Of a stretch of 31,841 bases of DNA, positions 24,400 to 31,841 are shown one piece after another. Each line of letters opens with the position of its first letter. Position 1 is the stretch's first letter. Where the stretch lies: contig JBCDLG010000030.1 in NCBI GenBank assembly GCA_038745625.1, positions 1 through 31,841 of the forward strand, read 5' to 3'. Position numbers and translations under genes: made by a program. The notes under the pieces were generated by a model. That model searched no databases and had not been told where the DNA came from. It saw only the letters and a program-made list of their open reading frames with translations. Source of the stretch: Parvularcula sp038745625. Its GTDB lineage: Bacteria; Pseudomonadota; Alphaproteobacteria; Caulobacterales; Parvularculaceae.

Positions 24400-24954
24400 A
24401 TGACCGGTGAGGACCCGCTCAAGGGTCAGGATTTGGGCGCCTATCTCCATGTCGCCGATGAGGGCCTGCGGCTCCTTTCGGTCTTTGATGACCTGACCTA
24501 TGACCGGGCCGATGCGGATATCTTGACCCCCGGCATGCGCAGCCATCTGGCGGCCAAGCTGAAAGGTCTCGGCTTCCGGCAGAAGTCGGGCAATCTCTTC
24601 GTCCACGCCCGGGCGGAGGAGCGGTGCCTCGTCCCCAAATCTCATGCCCTCGGCGCCTCCCCCTTTGACATTTTGCGGTACACAGAAAGACGGGCAAAGG
24701 ACTATGTCGCCCTGACCCCGACGCAAGCGGCGTGCCAGTTCGTTGATGCCTATCCCTTGGAAGAGGCGGTGGAGCGGGTGAAGGCCCTGATCATCCGCCA
24801 TCCGATCAACCTTTACCGGCTGATGGATTATCTCGAACGCAAACCCGCCCACGACGCCTTCCAATCCGCCATCGGCCATTTGCGCTTTGTGCAGCGCGAA
24901 GCGGTGGAGGGTAGCACCCTACGGCGCCTCCGGCCCTTGGGGTTCTCGCTCTGA
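24400..24954 (+). CDS. Hypothetical protein
   Basis: A 184-residue soluble protein that I do not recognise. No signal peptide, membrane segment or nucleotide-binding motif. The N-terminal half is acidic to mixed (DEGLRLLSVFDDLTYDRADAD); the middle has ERCLVPKSHALGASPFDILRYTERRAKDYVAL; the C-terminal part is helical and basic. The start lacks a clear Shine-Dalgarno sequence. Its 3' end overlaps the convergent pentapeptide gene by 36 bases. Codon usage looks like that of its neighbours, which supports a real gene. Confidence 0.62.
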   Translation: MTGEDPLKGQDLGAYLHVADEGLRLLSVFDDLTYDRADADILTPGMRSHLAAKLKGLGFRQKSGNLFVHARAEERCLVPKSHALGASPFDILRYTERRAKDYVALTPTQAACQFVDAYPLEEAVERVKALIIRHPINLYRLMDYLERKPAHDAFQSAIGHLRFVQREAVEGSTLRRLRPLGFSL

Positions 24955-26295
24955 ACCGTCTGTGGACGAAGCGGCCTTTCTCTTGGCCGCCTGCTCCGCC
25001 TCCCAGGCTTCGGAATAGCGCCCCTCCGCCGGGCGATTCACATGGTCCGGCCACGTCACGTACAAAGCCTCGGCCAACTGCTCGGTCTTGACACCCCGAG
25101 TAAAATCTAAATCGGCGCCCCCGAGGTTGGCGCGCTTTAGGTCGGCGTGCTCGAGGTCGGCGTCCTCGAGGTCGGCGTCCACGAGGACGGCGCGCCTGAG
25201 GTTGGTGCCCCGGAGTTCGGCATGCCTGAGGTTGGCGTCCCTGAGGTTGGCGCGCTCGAGGTCGGCGCCCCCGAGTTTGGCGCGCCTGAGGTTGGCGCCC
25301 CAGAGGTTGGCGCGCTCTAGGTCAGCGGCCACGAGGTTAGCACGCCTGAGGTTGGCGTCCCTGAGGTTGGCGCGCTCTAGGTCGGCGTCTTCCAGCTCAG
25401 CCCTTTGGAGGTTCCAGTTGGCGCAGTGCCCATCGGGGTGATCCAAGCCTTGAAGCCAACACGAGCGCAGATCGACCAGCTTTCCGGCTGTGATCTGTTG
25501 CGTTTCGGATAGCCCTTCCTTGGTGAGGACCGAGAGCGCCTTGATCGCCTCGGTCACCGATTCTGTCGGTCTTTTGGGTTGAGTTTTTGCCTTTTCATCC
25601 GTGGGCGCTTGTGCGGATACGCGACCGTTTTCTTCCCCGTCTTTCACCTCGGTTTCTTGCGCCGATGGTGCAGCCTCTTTCACTGCTTGCGACGCATTCT
25701 TCTGCAGCTTGGAAAAGGGACCCGTCTCGGCTCGGATGAAACCGGCGAGAACGCTGATCACGGTCTCACGATAGTTCGCGCGATCTTCTAGGGCCAGGCG
25801 CTCGAACGCATTGATCGCCGCCATCTGCACTGCGGGGCTCTCTTCTTTCAATAGTTGCGCGGCTTTGACAAAGCGTTCGTTGCGCTCCGCTTCAAAACTG
25901 ATCCGTGCCTCGTCATCACTAATCCGTGTACGTTTGGCGGAGTTGTGGAGTTGGAAGAGACCAAAGATAGCACCCGTGCCCCCCGCGAACGCGAACAGCA
26001 GATTGCGGATGATCTCGGATCGTTCGCTTGGGTCTTGGCAGGCGAGATTTTGCCCCGCTCGGCTGACCCGCTCGCAATCGCCAAACCAATAATCTTGATC
26101 GAAGGGCGTCCAGATGGGCGTGAAGGCCGCGATCAACCCGCCCAAAGCAAATGTCAGAAAGACAAAGAACAGGACCAAAAAGGCGTTCTCGACCCTTTGT
26201 CCAGGCTCGCTGAGCCAGCGTCCCGCTTTCTCCGACGCGTTTCGCAGCCGTCGAACGATGTCGGCCACACGCTGACTCAAGGACTTGTCCACCAT
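24919..26295 (-). CDS. Membrane-anchored pentapeptide-repeat protein
   Basis: 458 residues from the ATG at 26295. Two membrane segments lie at about 36-59 and 95-116, separated by a loop with two cysteines (GDCERVSR, NLACQDP). A helical region at about 133-188 (ERFVKAAQLLKEESPAVQMAAINAFERLA) is typical of membrane pentapeptide proteins. A charged, low-complexity linker spans about 190-245. Roughly 20 pentapeptides A(D/N)LxX occupy 295-398, expected to form a right-handed square beta-helix in the cytoplasm. The C-terminus is charged. Function unknown; such proteins are usually scaffolds, and gyrase mimicry is not indicated. Open frame upstream of 26295 runs into a palindromic repeat and is unlikely to be translated. 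Confidence 0.87.
   Translation of the reverse strand: MVDKSLSQRVADIVRRLRNASEKAGRWLSEPGQRVENAFLVLFFVFLTFALGGLIAAFTPIWTPFDQDYWFGDCERVSRAGQNLACQDPSERSEIIRNLLFAFAGGTGAIFGLFQLHNSAKRTRISDDEARISFEAERNERFVKAAQLLKEESPAVQMAAINAFERLALEDRANYRETVISVLAGFIRAETGPFSKLQKNASQAVKEAAPSAQETEVKDGEENGRVSAQAPTDEKAKTQPKRPTESVTEAIKALSVLTKEGLSETQQITAGKLVDLRSCWLQGLDHPDGHCANWNLQRAELEDADLERANLRDANLRRANLVAADLERANLWGANLRRAKLGGADLERANLRDANLRHAELRGTNLRRAVLVDADLEDADLEHADLKRANLGGADLDFTRGVKTEQLAEALYVTWPDHVNRPAEGRYSEAWEAEQAAKRKAASSTDGSEREPQGPEAP
25100..25410 (-). repeat. 15-bp-unit tandem repeats encoding the pentapeptides
   Basis: About 20 in-frame units of 15 bases whose DNA is much more alike than the protein code requires. 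Read on the plus strand, GAGGTTGGCG and GAGGTCGGCG recur with short variable pieces between. This suggests growth or homogenisation by slippage or recombination. It is coding sequence, not a CRISPR array. Confidence 0.8.
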
Positions 26296-26847
26296 TCCCC
26301 ATTCGTGCCTTGCGGACGGCTTCTCATCAAGCACCTGAACGCTGCCGTCATCCCGGCAAAGCGCGGGACGCGCTGATCCGGGATCCAGGGCTGAACGTTC
26401 GAGTGGTTGCGCGGGCTGGCGATGGATCCCGGCTCGTCCCTTTGGGCCGTCCGGGATGACGGTGCTGTCGGCGGGGAGGCGCGCGGGCGACACTGGCACG
26501 ATCGCAACTTATCCCCGGCTGGGCCGTCTTGCGCTAATCTCCCCCGTGATCAGCAGGAGCGGGGCGTATGGTACCGTTGCCCGTCACGCCTGCTGGGGTG
26601 ATCGCTGCTGCTTTGCAACGGCAGCCGGGCGCGTGAGCTATCAGTTTGGCCGTGTCCGGATCGTCAGTGATTGTCCCCGCGCGTGCGGCTGTGGATTGGC
26701 ACCCTTCAATCCGCGGACGCGCCCTTAAGATGAACAGTTGAACGCCCGCGGTCCGGCCGCACGCGCTCCCCGCCCGATCTCCTCTCCGCTGGGATATCCC
26801 TCGCGGGGGCGTTGGCGCTCGTCCGTCTCTCTTGTCGGCGAGGGCAC
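26296..26847. other. 552-base intergenic region without a supported gene
   Basis: Between the starts of the pentapeptide gene and the stop of the NnrU gene. The first part holds the nested palindromic repeat (26345-26462). The rest, 26463-26847, contains GC-rich inverted segments and short open frames only. The longest (26456-26728, plus) has no ribosome site and atypical composition. I see no tRNA or known RNA. Confidence 0.5.
26345..26462. repeat. Nested palindromic intergenic repeat
   Basis: Outer perfect inverted repeat CCGTCATCCCGG (26345-26356) / CCGGGATGACGG (26451-26462). Inside it lies a second perfect inverted repeat, CCGGGATCCA (26378-26387) / TGGATCCCGG (26423-26432). The words GTCATCCCGG and GGGATCCA are typical of dispersed REP-like elements of alphaproteobacterial genomes. 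It lies in the 5' leader region of the pentapeptide gene. Confidence 0.8.
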
Positions 26848-27426
26848 TTAACCGCCGAAGACCCGTGCAGGGTCGAGCGGGACGCCTGAAAGATGTCTGT
26901 GCAGATAATGCACGACGATAGAGCTGCTGATCAGACCACCGACGATCGCGCCGAGATCGCCGACCATCGAGCGGCCTGAGGCGCCGCTGTCCCCGCGCAG
27001 GCGATAGGAGAACCGGTCGGCGACGCCCCAGAGGAAGAAGCTGCCAAAGACCGTCACCGAACGGCTATCCCCATTGACCAACAGATGCGCGAGGCTCCCC
27101 AAGATCGTGCCCACCGACATCGGATGCCCGGCCAGCGACTTGATCCGCCCCGCGGGCAGATAGGCCGCGGTGAACAGGATGAAGGTCACCACCATCAAGG
27201 GATAGGCGAGCTGCACCCCCCAATCGGGCGGCGTGTAAACGGCCTCCGGCACCGTCCGCTTCCACCCCATCACCAGGAGCACGAACCCGGCCAGCGACAC
27301 GAGGGAGTAGAGCCCCTTGTAAGGCCCATCGCCAAGCCTTGCGACCAGCGCCGCCCGCGGCCCCCGCGCATAGGCGGTGAAGAGATGCGTTGCGATAAAG
27401 ATGACCAGCCCCGTCGTCAGCAGCAC
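26848..27426 (-). CDS. NnrU-family membrane protein
   Basis: 192 residues, about five to six membrane segments. The N-terminus (LVIFIATHLFTAYARGPRAALVARLGDGPYKGLYSLVSLAGFVLL) and the GHPMSVGTILGSLAHLLVNGD region match NnrU, a family named for a denitrification regulon and related to the carotenoid isomerase Z-ISO. The HxxxA histidines that bind heme in Z-ISO may correspond to His14 and others here. The start is GTG, preceded by GGAGG about 9 bases upstream. No denitrification genes are nearby, so the role in this organism is open. Confidence 0.87.
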   Translation of the reverse strand: MLLTTGLVIFIATHLFTAYARGPRAALVARLGDGPYKGLYSLVSLAGFVLLVMGWKRTVPEAVYTPPDWGVQLAYPLMVVTFILFTAAYLPAGRIKSLAGHPMSVGTILGSLAHLLVNGDSRSVTVFGSFFLWGVADRFSYRLRGDSGASGRSMVGDLGAIVGGLISSSIVVHYLHRHLSGVPLDPARVFGG

Positions 27427-27576
27427 GGCGTCTGACCTCCCGATTTTCCTAGGAATTTAGCGTGTCGCTGGGTTATTAGTGAACAGGTCCCTGCAGTGCC
27501 GCCAGGGATCTTTGAACCGTTCCGCTCGTCCCCGCGACGAAGGTCTGGACGGTGAATTGGGATAGGGACCAGGAAC

Positions 27577-29553
27577 ATGACAGCGCGGAACGTGGTGAAC
27601 GGACTATTGCTCAGCACCATATCGCTCGCCGTTGCGGCGTGCAGTGGTGGTGGCGGGGGCGACGGCGTGCTTGCGCCGGTGGTCGAGGACCCTGCGCCAG
27701 CACCGGTTCCTGATCCCGATCCGGCGCCCGCTCCGGCACCTGTTCCTCTGAGTTTCCAAGGGCAGGACCTCCTCGATCCCAATCCCGCTGCTAACAACGC
27801 GTTTGGCAGCTTTGCTGTTCAGCTGGCTGGCGGCCAGATCGCGGTCAGTGCATCGGACGATTCCACAACAGCCGACGGTGCCGGGGCTATTCACCTTTTT
27901 AATCTGGACACGGCAGCATTGATTGCGAGCACTTTCGGAGCCGAAGTTGACCAACGGTTCGGCCGGCGGCTGTTTGCGCTCAGCAATGGCAGTCTCGTTT
28001 CTTTCAATGGTGGCGCGTTTGGCGGTTTGAGCGATGCTGGGTCCGTCAGTCTTCTTGATGGAGATGATCTCTCGGAGATCGCGATTTTTGGCGGCGATGA
28101 CGCCGGTGACGCCTTCGGTCTGGGTGCAACCCTTACTGGGGCTGCAGGCGTTATCGAGCTCTTAGGTCCCAACGAGGGGCTCTTTCTCATCCACTCCCAA
28201 TTTGACAATGTTGGCGGCAACTCGGATGCCGGTTCGGTTGTTCTCGTCGATGGAACGACGGGTGCGGAGATTGCGCGCATCGAAGGCGACGATTTCAAAG
28301 ACGAGTTGGGGAGCAACGGTGTCTTTGCGCTCAGCAATGGCAACGTTGTGATCCTCAGCGCCGACGATGATGTGGGGGGCGTCAACGACGCCGGCTCCAT
28401 CATCCTGGTCGATGGCGCAACGGGCGCTGTCCTCGTCCAGGTTGCGGGTACTGATGCGGGCGACGTCATTGGTCGGCAGTTCGCCGAGCTGACGAATGGC
28501 AATTTTATCGTTGGTAACCTGTTCGATGATGATGCTGGCGTGAACGATGGTTCGGTGTTTCTGATTGACAGCGCCAATGGCAACATTGTTGCGGAGATCC
28601 GCGGCGCTGATGTCGGGGCCACAGGTTTAGGCCAGGATGTCGCGGCGTTGGACAATGGCAATTTTGTTGTTGGCGCGTCTGGTTCTGACAGCGGAGGCCT
28701 TGTCGACAACGGGTTTGTTGGCCTTTTTGACGGAGACACGGGCGCCCTGATCGCATCAACGACCGGCGATGATGATGGCGATAATTTTGGTAATTTCCTC
28801 CTCAGTTTGAGCGGAGGGGGGTATATGGCCACCAACTTCGCTGACAATATCGGCGGTGAGCCGGATGTTGGTTCTGTGATCATTTTTGACAGTGCAGGGA
28901 GCGAACTCGCCCGTATCACTGGCGATGACGCGAACGATTTTTTTGGCGGCAACATCAGGGACCAGTTGGTTTTGGCCAATGGCAACATCGCCATCTTGTC
29001 AGAGGGCGATGACGTTGGAGGGGCGATCGACGCGGGTTCTGTCACCTTGATCGATGGCACCACATTCGCAGAGATCACGCGCGTTCAGTTTGATAACGAT
29101 GGCGATCTCGACGATGGGAATATCATAGGCTTGCCCAATGGCAATCTGGTGATCTTGGCTATCGATGATGAGGTGAACGGCGTGGAACGGGCCGGATCCA
29201 TGACGCTAGTTGATGGCGCTGACGGCTCCATCATTGTCCAGATTGCAGGGGCTGCTACGGGTGAGTTCAGTAGCATCGGCTCTTCTTCGATCGACAACGA
29301 TCACTTCATTCTTGCCTCGCCCCTTGAGGCGATCGATGGGGCCCCGGCGGCGGGTTCGTTGCGTGTGATCGATGCGGCCACCGGAGAGGTCGTCGCGCAA
29401 TTCTCAGGCGACAACCAGAATGACTTTTTCCCGGCCGCCTTTGCTCCCCTCGAAGGTGGCGGATTCGTCGCCGGCTCCGAATTTGATGACGTGAACGGAT
29501 TGGTCGACGCAGGATCAGCGATCCTCGTCACCCTTCAACCGTCTGCCCCCTGA
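27577..29553 (+). CDS. Lipoprotein with about 11 FG-GAP-like repeats
   Basis: 658 residues. A lipoprotein signal ends LAVAAC with Cys22 as the lipidated residue, followed by a poly-Gly and a Pro/Ala/Asp-rich spacer (to about residue 57). About 11 tandem repeats of 50-60 residues then fill the rest of the protein. Each has a form like GDDaxDxFG, xLxNGNxVxLSxxDDVGG, xDAGSVxLVDGxTGAxIA. This pattern is that of FG-GAP-like beta-propeller proteins with calcium-binding Asp-rich loops. Probably a surface-exposed outer-membrane lipoprotein binding a ligand or matrix; that is inference. Repeat degeneracy is highest in repeats 1-3 and 10. Confidence 0.85.
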   Translation: MTARNVVNGLLLSTISLAVAACSGGGGGDGVLAPVVEDPAPAPVPDPDPAPAPAPVPLSFQGQDLLDPNPAANNAFGSFAVQLAGGQIAVSASDDSTTADGAGAIHLFNLDTAALIASTFGAEVDQRFGRRLFALSNGSLVSFNGGAFGGLSDAGSVSLLDGDDLSEIAIFGGDDAGDAFGLGATLTGAAGVIELLGPNEGLFLIHSQFDNVGGNSDAGSVVLVDGTTGAEIARIEGDDFKDELGSNGVFALSNGNVVILSADDDVGGVNDAGSIILVDGATGAVLVQVAGTDAGDVIGRQFAELTNGNFIVGNLFDDDAGVNDGSVFLIDSANGNIVAEIRGADVGATGLGQDVAALDNGNFVVGASGSDSGGLVDNGFVGLFDGDTGALIASTTGDDDGDNFGNFLLSLSGGGYMATNFADNIGGEPDVGSVIIFDSAGSELARITGDDANDFFGGNIRDQLVLANGNIAILSEGDDVGGAIDAGSVTLIDGTTFAEITRVQFDNDGDLDDGNIIGLPNGNLVILAIDDEVNGVERAGSMTLVDGADGSIIVQIAGAATGEFSSIGSSSIDNDHFILASPLEAIDGAPAAGSLRVIDAATGEVVAQFSGDNQNDFFPAAFAPLEGGGFVAGSEFDDVNGLVDAGSAILVTLQPSAP

Positions 29554-29620
29554 CTGGCTCACTGCCCCTTCCGTAACGGGCCAGTCACCATGCGTGCCAG
29601 CCTTGGCTCTCAAGGCTGGC
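29551..29620. terminator. Two hairpins between convergent lipoprotein genes
   Basis: First, TGACTGGC (29551-29558) with GCCAGTCA (29580-29587), starting at the stop codon of the upstream gene. Second, a perfect 10-bp hairpin GCCAGCCTTG-GCTCT-CAAGGCTGGC (29596-29620). No T-run follows on either strand, so the function as a bidirectional terminator is only likely. Confidence 0.5.
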
Positions 29621-29634
29621 GCCACGCGTTGGGC

Positions 29635-31101
29635 TCATGGCGCCAGTCCCGTCTCGCAGAGGAAGATTTCGAAGAACCCCACCTCGTCGATGCGGTTATA
29701 ATAGACGAAGGTCTCGTTCTCGCCGGAGACCATTTCGGCCTCATGGCGGACCCTCATCGGGTCATCGTCGCTGCAGCGAAGGGTGAAACGGTCCGCGCCG
29801 TCCTCTATGCCGTAGACCCAAATGTCCCCCTCCGTCGCATCGGCGAAGATCGCGTCGGTCACATCGGCCAGGGTCAGGCTGATGTAAGAGTTGCCGCTCT
29901 CCGCCACGAAGGGCTCGGCCGACTGCGCAAACGGTAGCGAAGCAGAAGCGGGGGGCTGTACGGAGTAAAGCTCGAAAAACGTGCCGCCCGTGTCGCGGTA
30001 GATGCTGATGTCTCCGCCAGCGCCGGTGGTGGCTGAGAACGCCATATCGCCGCCAAACTCGGGCGGGAACCAGCCAAAGGGATCAAACTTGATCCCGGCA
30101 TCGTTGGTAACGACCCGCTGGGTGCCGGTCTCCGCATCGACCATCAGCACCTGGCCCTCATCCGCCCCTTCGGCAAGGGTGGTGAGGAAAATCGAGGTCC
30201 CTCTCACCCAGCGAAAGCCAGAATACCCCGGACGAACGGGTGTCAAATCGATCTCAGTGCTCGGATCATTAGCATCCGCATAGGCAACAAAGCCGCCACC
30301 AAAAGGAGCCGATGCATCGTCCCGCGCATAGACGAGCCATGTGGTGCTGGCATCCGCATTTTGACTGGGAAGCTGATTGATCCGGTCGGTGCCATTGGTG
30401 GTCACCTGGTCGACGCTGAACGTGCCATCGCTATTGTCCCGTGCTCGGAAGAATTGCAGCGAGCCGTCAGATGCTTCCTTGTTGTAGTAGATCGCGATGC
30501 CTTGATCATCGAGGCCATACTCGGGACCGTTTTTGGTGTCTGACAGGGTCGCGACGTCGTCAAAAAATACGCGCACGGAGCCTTCCGCAAAAAGGCCGGT
30601 TACGGGGTCATAGGCCTGGACGAACCCTTCACCTTTGAATTGGTAGACCATTTCCGGTTTGAGCGGATGGATCTCGGGGTCGATATAGCTGGTGTTGGGC
30701 GGGTTGATCTCCATCGTTCTGATGCCGTCATCGTCAACGGTGACGCTGACATCGTCGCTGACGGCCGCGTTGGTGCCGTCATTGGCCGTGAGGCGGAAGG
30801 TCAGAACCTCACTGCCAACCACCGTCGGTGCCGTGAAGGATGCCGTGTTGGTGTTCGCGTTCTGTAGCGCGACCGCGCTGCCGCTCAGCTGGGTCCAAAG
30901 CACCGTGGGCGTCTCATCGGGATCCGTAACGCTGCCTGACAGGACGACATTCTGTCCCTCGACAGCGGATTGGTCAGCGCCAGCCGACACGGTGGGCGGG
31001 GTGTTGATATCTGGTACCGACGTCCCACCTCCGCCGCCTCCTGAACAACCCGCGAGTACAGCGGCGCACACGAACGGTCGCGACCATGCGTTGAGCGTCA
31101 T
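29635..31101 (-). CDS. Lipoprotein with PKD/REJ-like domain
   Basis: 488 residues. The lipoprotein signal ends VLAGC (Cys19), followed by a poly-Gly spacer as in the neighbouring lipoprotein. Residues about 34-125 form an Ig-like domain of the PKD/REJ type: PPTVSAGADQSAVEGQNVVLSGSVTD, VLWTQLSG, LTFRLTANDG. The rest (about 130-488) has no domain I recognise; the spacing of YDPVTG, WLVYARDD, GGDISIYRD and GDIWVYGIEDG suggests a beta-propeller of the TolB/YVTN kind. Start at 31101 with GAGGAGG upstream. Probably an exported outer-membrane lipoprotein; ligand unknown. Confidence 0.83.
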   Translation of the reverse strand: MTLNAWSRPFVCAAVLAGCSGGGGGGTSVPDINTPPTVSAGADQSAVEGQNVVLSGSVTDPDETPTVLWTQLSGSAVALQNANTNTASFTAPTVVGSEVLTFRLTANDGTNAAVSDDVSVTVDDDGIRTMEINPPNTSYIDPEIHPLKPEMVYQFKGEGFVQAYDPVTGLFAEGSVRVFFDDVATLSDTKNGPEYGLDDQGIAIYYNKEASDGSLQFFRARDNSDGTFSVDQVTTNGTDRINQLPSQNADASTTWLVYARDDASAPFGGGFVAYADANDPSTEIDLTPVRPGYSGFRWVRGTSIFLTTLAEGADEGQVLMVDAETGTQRVVTNDAGIKFDPFGWFPPEFGGDMAFSATTGAGGDISIYRDTGGTFFELYSVQPPASASLPFAQSAEPFVAESGNSYISLTLADVTDAIFADATEGDIWVYGIEDGADRFTLRCSDDDPMRVRHEAEMVSGENETFVYYNRIDEVGFFEIFLCETGLAP

Positions 31102-31841
31102 GGTGTCCTCCTCAACACTTTTCAGCTACGGTCGGCGAACAGACACCTCGGCACAAGCTCCGGGATCGTATCAAAGTGTATGGCAGGAACGCGTTGAGTC
31201 AGAAGCAGGATTGGGCGTTCAGCTTCGTCCACTCCTCTGCCTGTAAGGTTCAAAGTTACCGATGGGCCCGCGGAAGGACCTTGTATCGGCATTGCTCAGC
31301 GCTGTGTGCATGAAGGCTCGGTGCAATGAACTGGCCGACACGAGGAGCTGTGCCAGAACGAGAGAGTTTCCGTTCTATGGAAATTCCACTGCGTTTGTCT
31401 TCGATCCGGAAAGTCGTGATCGTACTCATTTGTGACGTTCGAGGTGGCCGCCATGTGTTGCCGAACGGCGTTGAAACCTATTCGGTCAGAGCATCCGAAC
31501 ACTCAAAGACAACGATACCCGCCACGCTCAATGATCGTGTCGCATCCCTCGTATTGCTCAGCCATTAAATGTTCTGTAGACCCTAGATAATCGAATGCTG
31601 TCGTACATCGGCGCAGGATGCTTAGTTCAGGTGACCCCGTTCTCAAGAGCGGTGTTGAAGCGACGATCGGTTGGAGAAGGTCTTCGGCACGTCCTGCTTA
31701 GCATGGGGTTCGAGGCGGCCCGCAGTTCGTCCGCACCTGCTCCTGGCCCACTCTCCTCCACGCTGGTGCTCATGCAAGCGTATTAATGAGATATTATCAC
31801 AATCGACCTATCCGTGTGGTGATGCGGGTTTCGATCGGTGG
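31102..31841. other. 740-base terminal region without an assignable gene
   Basis: More AT-rich than the rest of the window. It begins with the upstream region of the lipoprotein gene. Open frames at 31326-31568 and 31595-31786 (plus) and 31296-31502 (minus) have no convincing ribosome site and no recognisable sequence. A frame opens at ATG 31786 and runs off the window end, too short to judge. No tRNA, insertion element end or repeat could be supported. Confidence 0.5.

Noticed and set aside
25088..25441. Short regularly repeated DNA suggesting a CRISPR array
   Set aside because: The period is 15 bases and in frame with the A(D/N)LxX pentapeptides; there are no spacers and no cas genes.
26456..26728. 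90-codon plus-strand frame after the palindromic repeat
   Set aside because: It begins inside the repeat, has no ribosome site, and its sequence shows no family or coding bias.
27891..29078. 395-codon minus-strand frame across the FG-GAP lipoprotein
   Set aside because: It is a shadow of the repeats on the plus strand, rich in Ser/Pro/Thr as expected from antisense reading, with no motifs.
31326..31786. Two short plus-strand frames near the window end
   Set aside because: No ribosome sites, no recognisable sequence, and a competing minus-strand frame overlaps the first; left unassigned.

Overview
The window looks like chromosomal DNA from a GC-rich alphaproteobacterium, probably aquatic (Parvularculales, Hyphomonadales or Rhodobacterales-like). 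The pointers are the radA-cvpA-purF and zapA-6S RNA-fau neighbourhoods, a bacterial COQ4 protein, a VPLPA-CTERM sorting signal, and a purL followed by bolA. The species cannot be fixed from the sequence alone. Almost all genes are housekeeping genes, packed with 1-8 bp overlaps. Accessory content is concentrated in the last 7 kb.

Layout: (1) 1-2365, minus strand: radA, cvpA and the 5' part of purF. (2) 2636-4229: a small Sel1-repeat gene convergent with fau; then, on the minus strand, a DUF4164-like coiled-coil gene, zapA and a likely 6S RNA leading into fau. (3) 4334-9633, plus: a central carbon operon tkt-gap-pgk-fba (class I aldolase) closed by a strong intrinsic terminator. (4) 9827-11834, plus: coq4-thiE-SAP-domain gene with overlapping start and stop codons. 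(5) 11895-14423, plus: ruvC-ruvA-ruvB-ybgC, with a convergent VPLPA-CTERM exported protein. (6) 15112-18776, minus: an FMN riboswitch followed by ribD-ribE-ribB-ribH-folE. (7) 18887-20206, plus: an HtrA/DegP protease. (8) 20373-23849, minus: purL fused in frame to bolA, then a membrane protein of unknown function. (9) 23961-24954, plus: a VOC-family protein and an unknown protein. (10) 24919-27426, minus: a membrane-anchored pentapeptide-repeat protein preceded by a nested palindromic repeat, and an NnrU-family membrane protein. (11) 27577-31101: two convergent lipoproteins, one with about 11 FG-GAP-like repeats and one with a PKD/REJ-like domain. The last 740 bases hold nothing I can assign.

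The most unusual object is the purL gene. It encodes 909 residues where small PurL proteins have about 740. The excess has two sources. A BolA protein (77 residues) is joined to the C-terminus without a stop codon, yet its own ATG keeps a good Shine-Dalgarno sequence. A block of about 90 residues is also inserted between the two PurL halves, and its predicted strand/helix order resembles PurS, the small subunit that PurL normally needs. The second notable point is the riboflavin leader: the best ribosome-binding site for ribD points to a CTG start, and 7 nt overlapping that site are complementary to a hairpin arm just downstream of the FMN aptamer.
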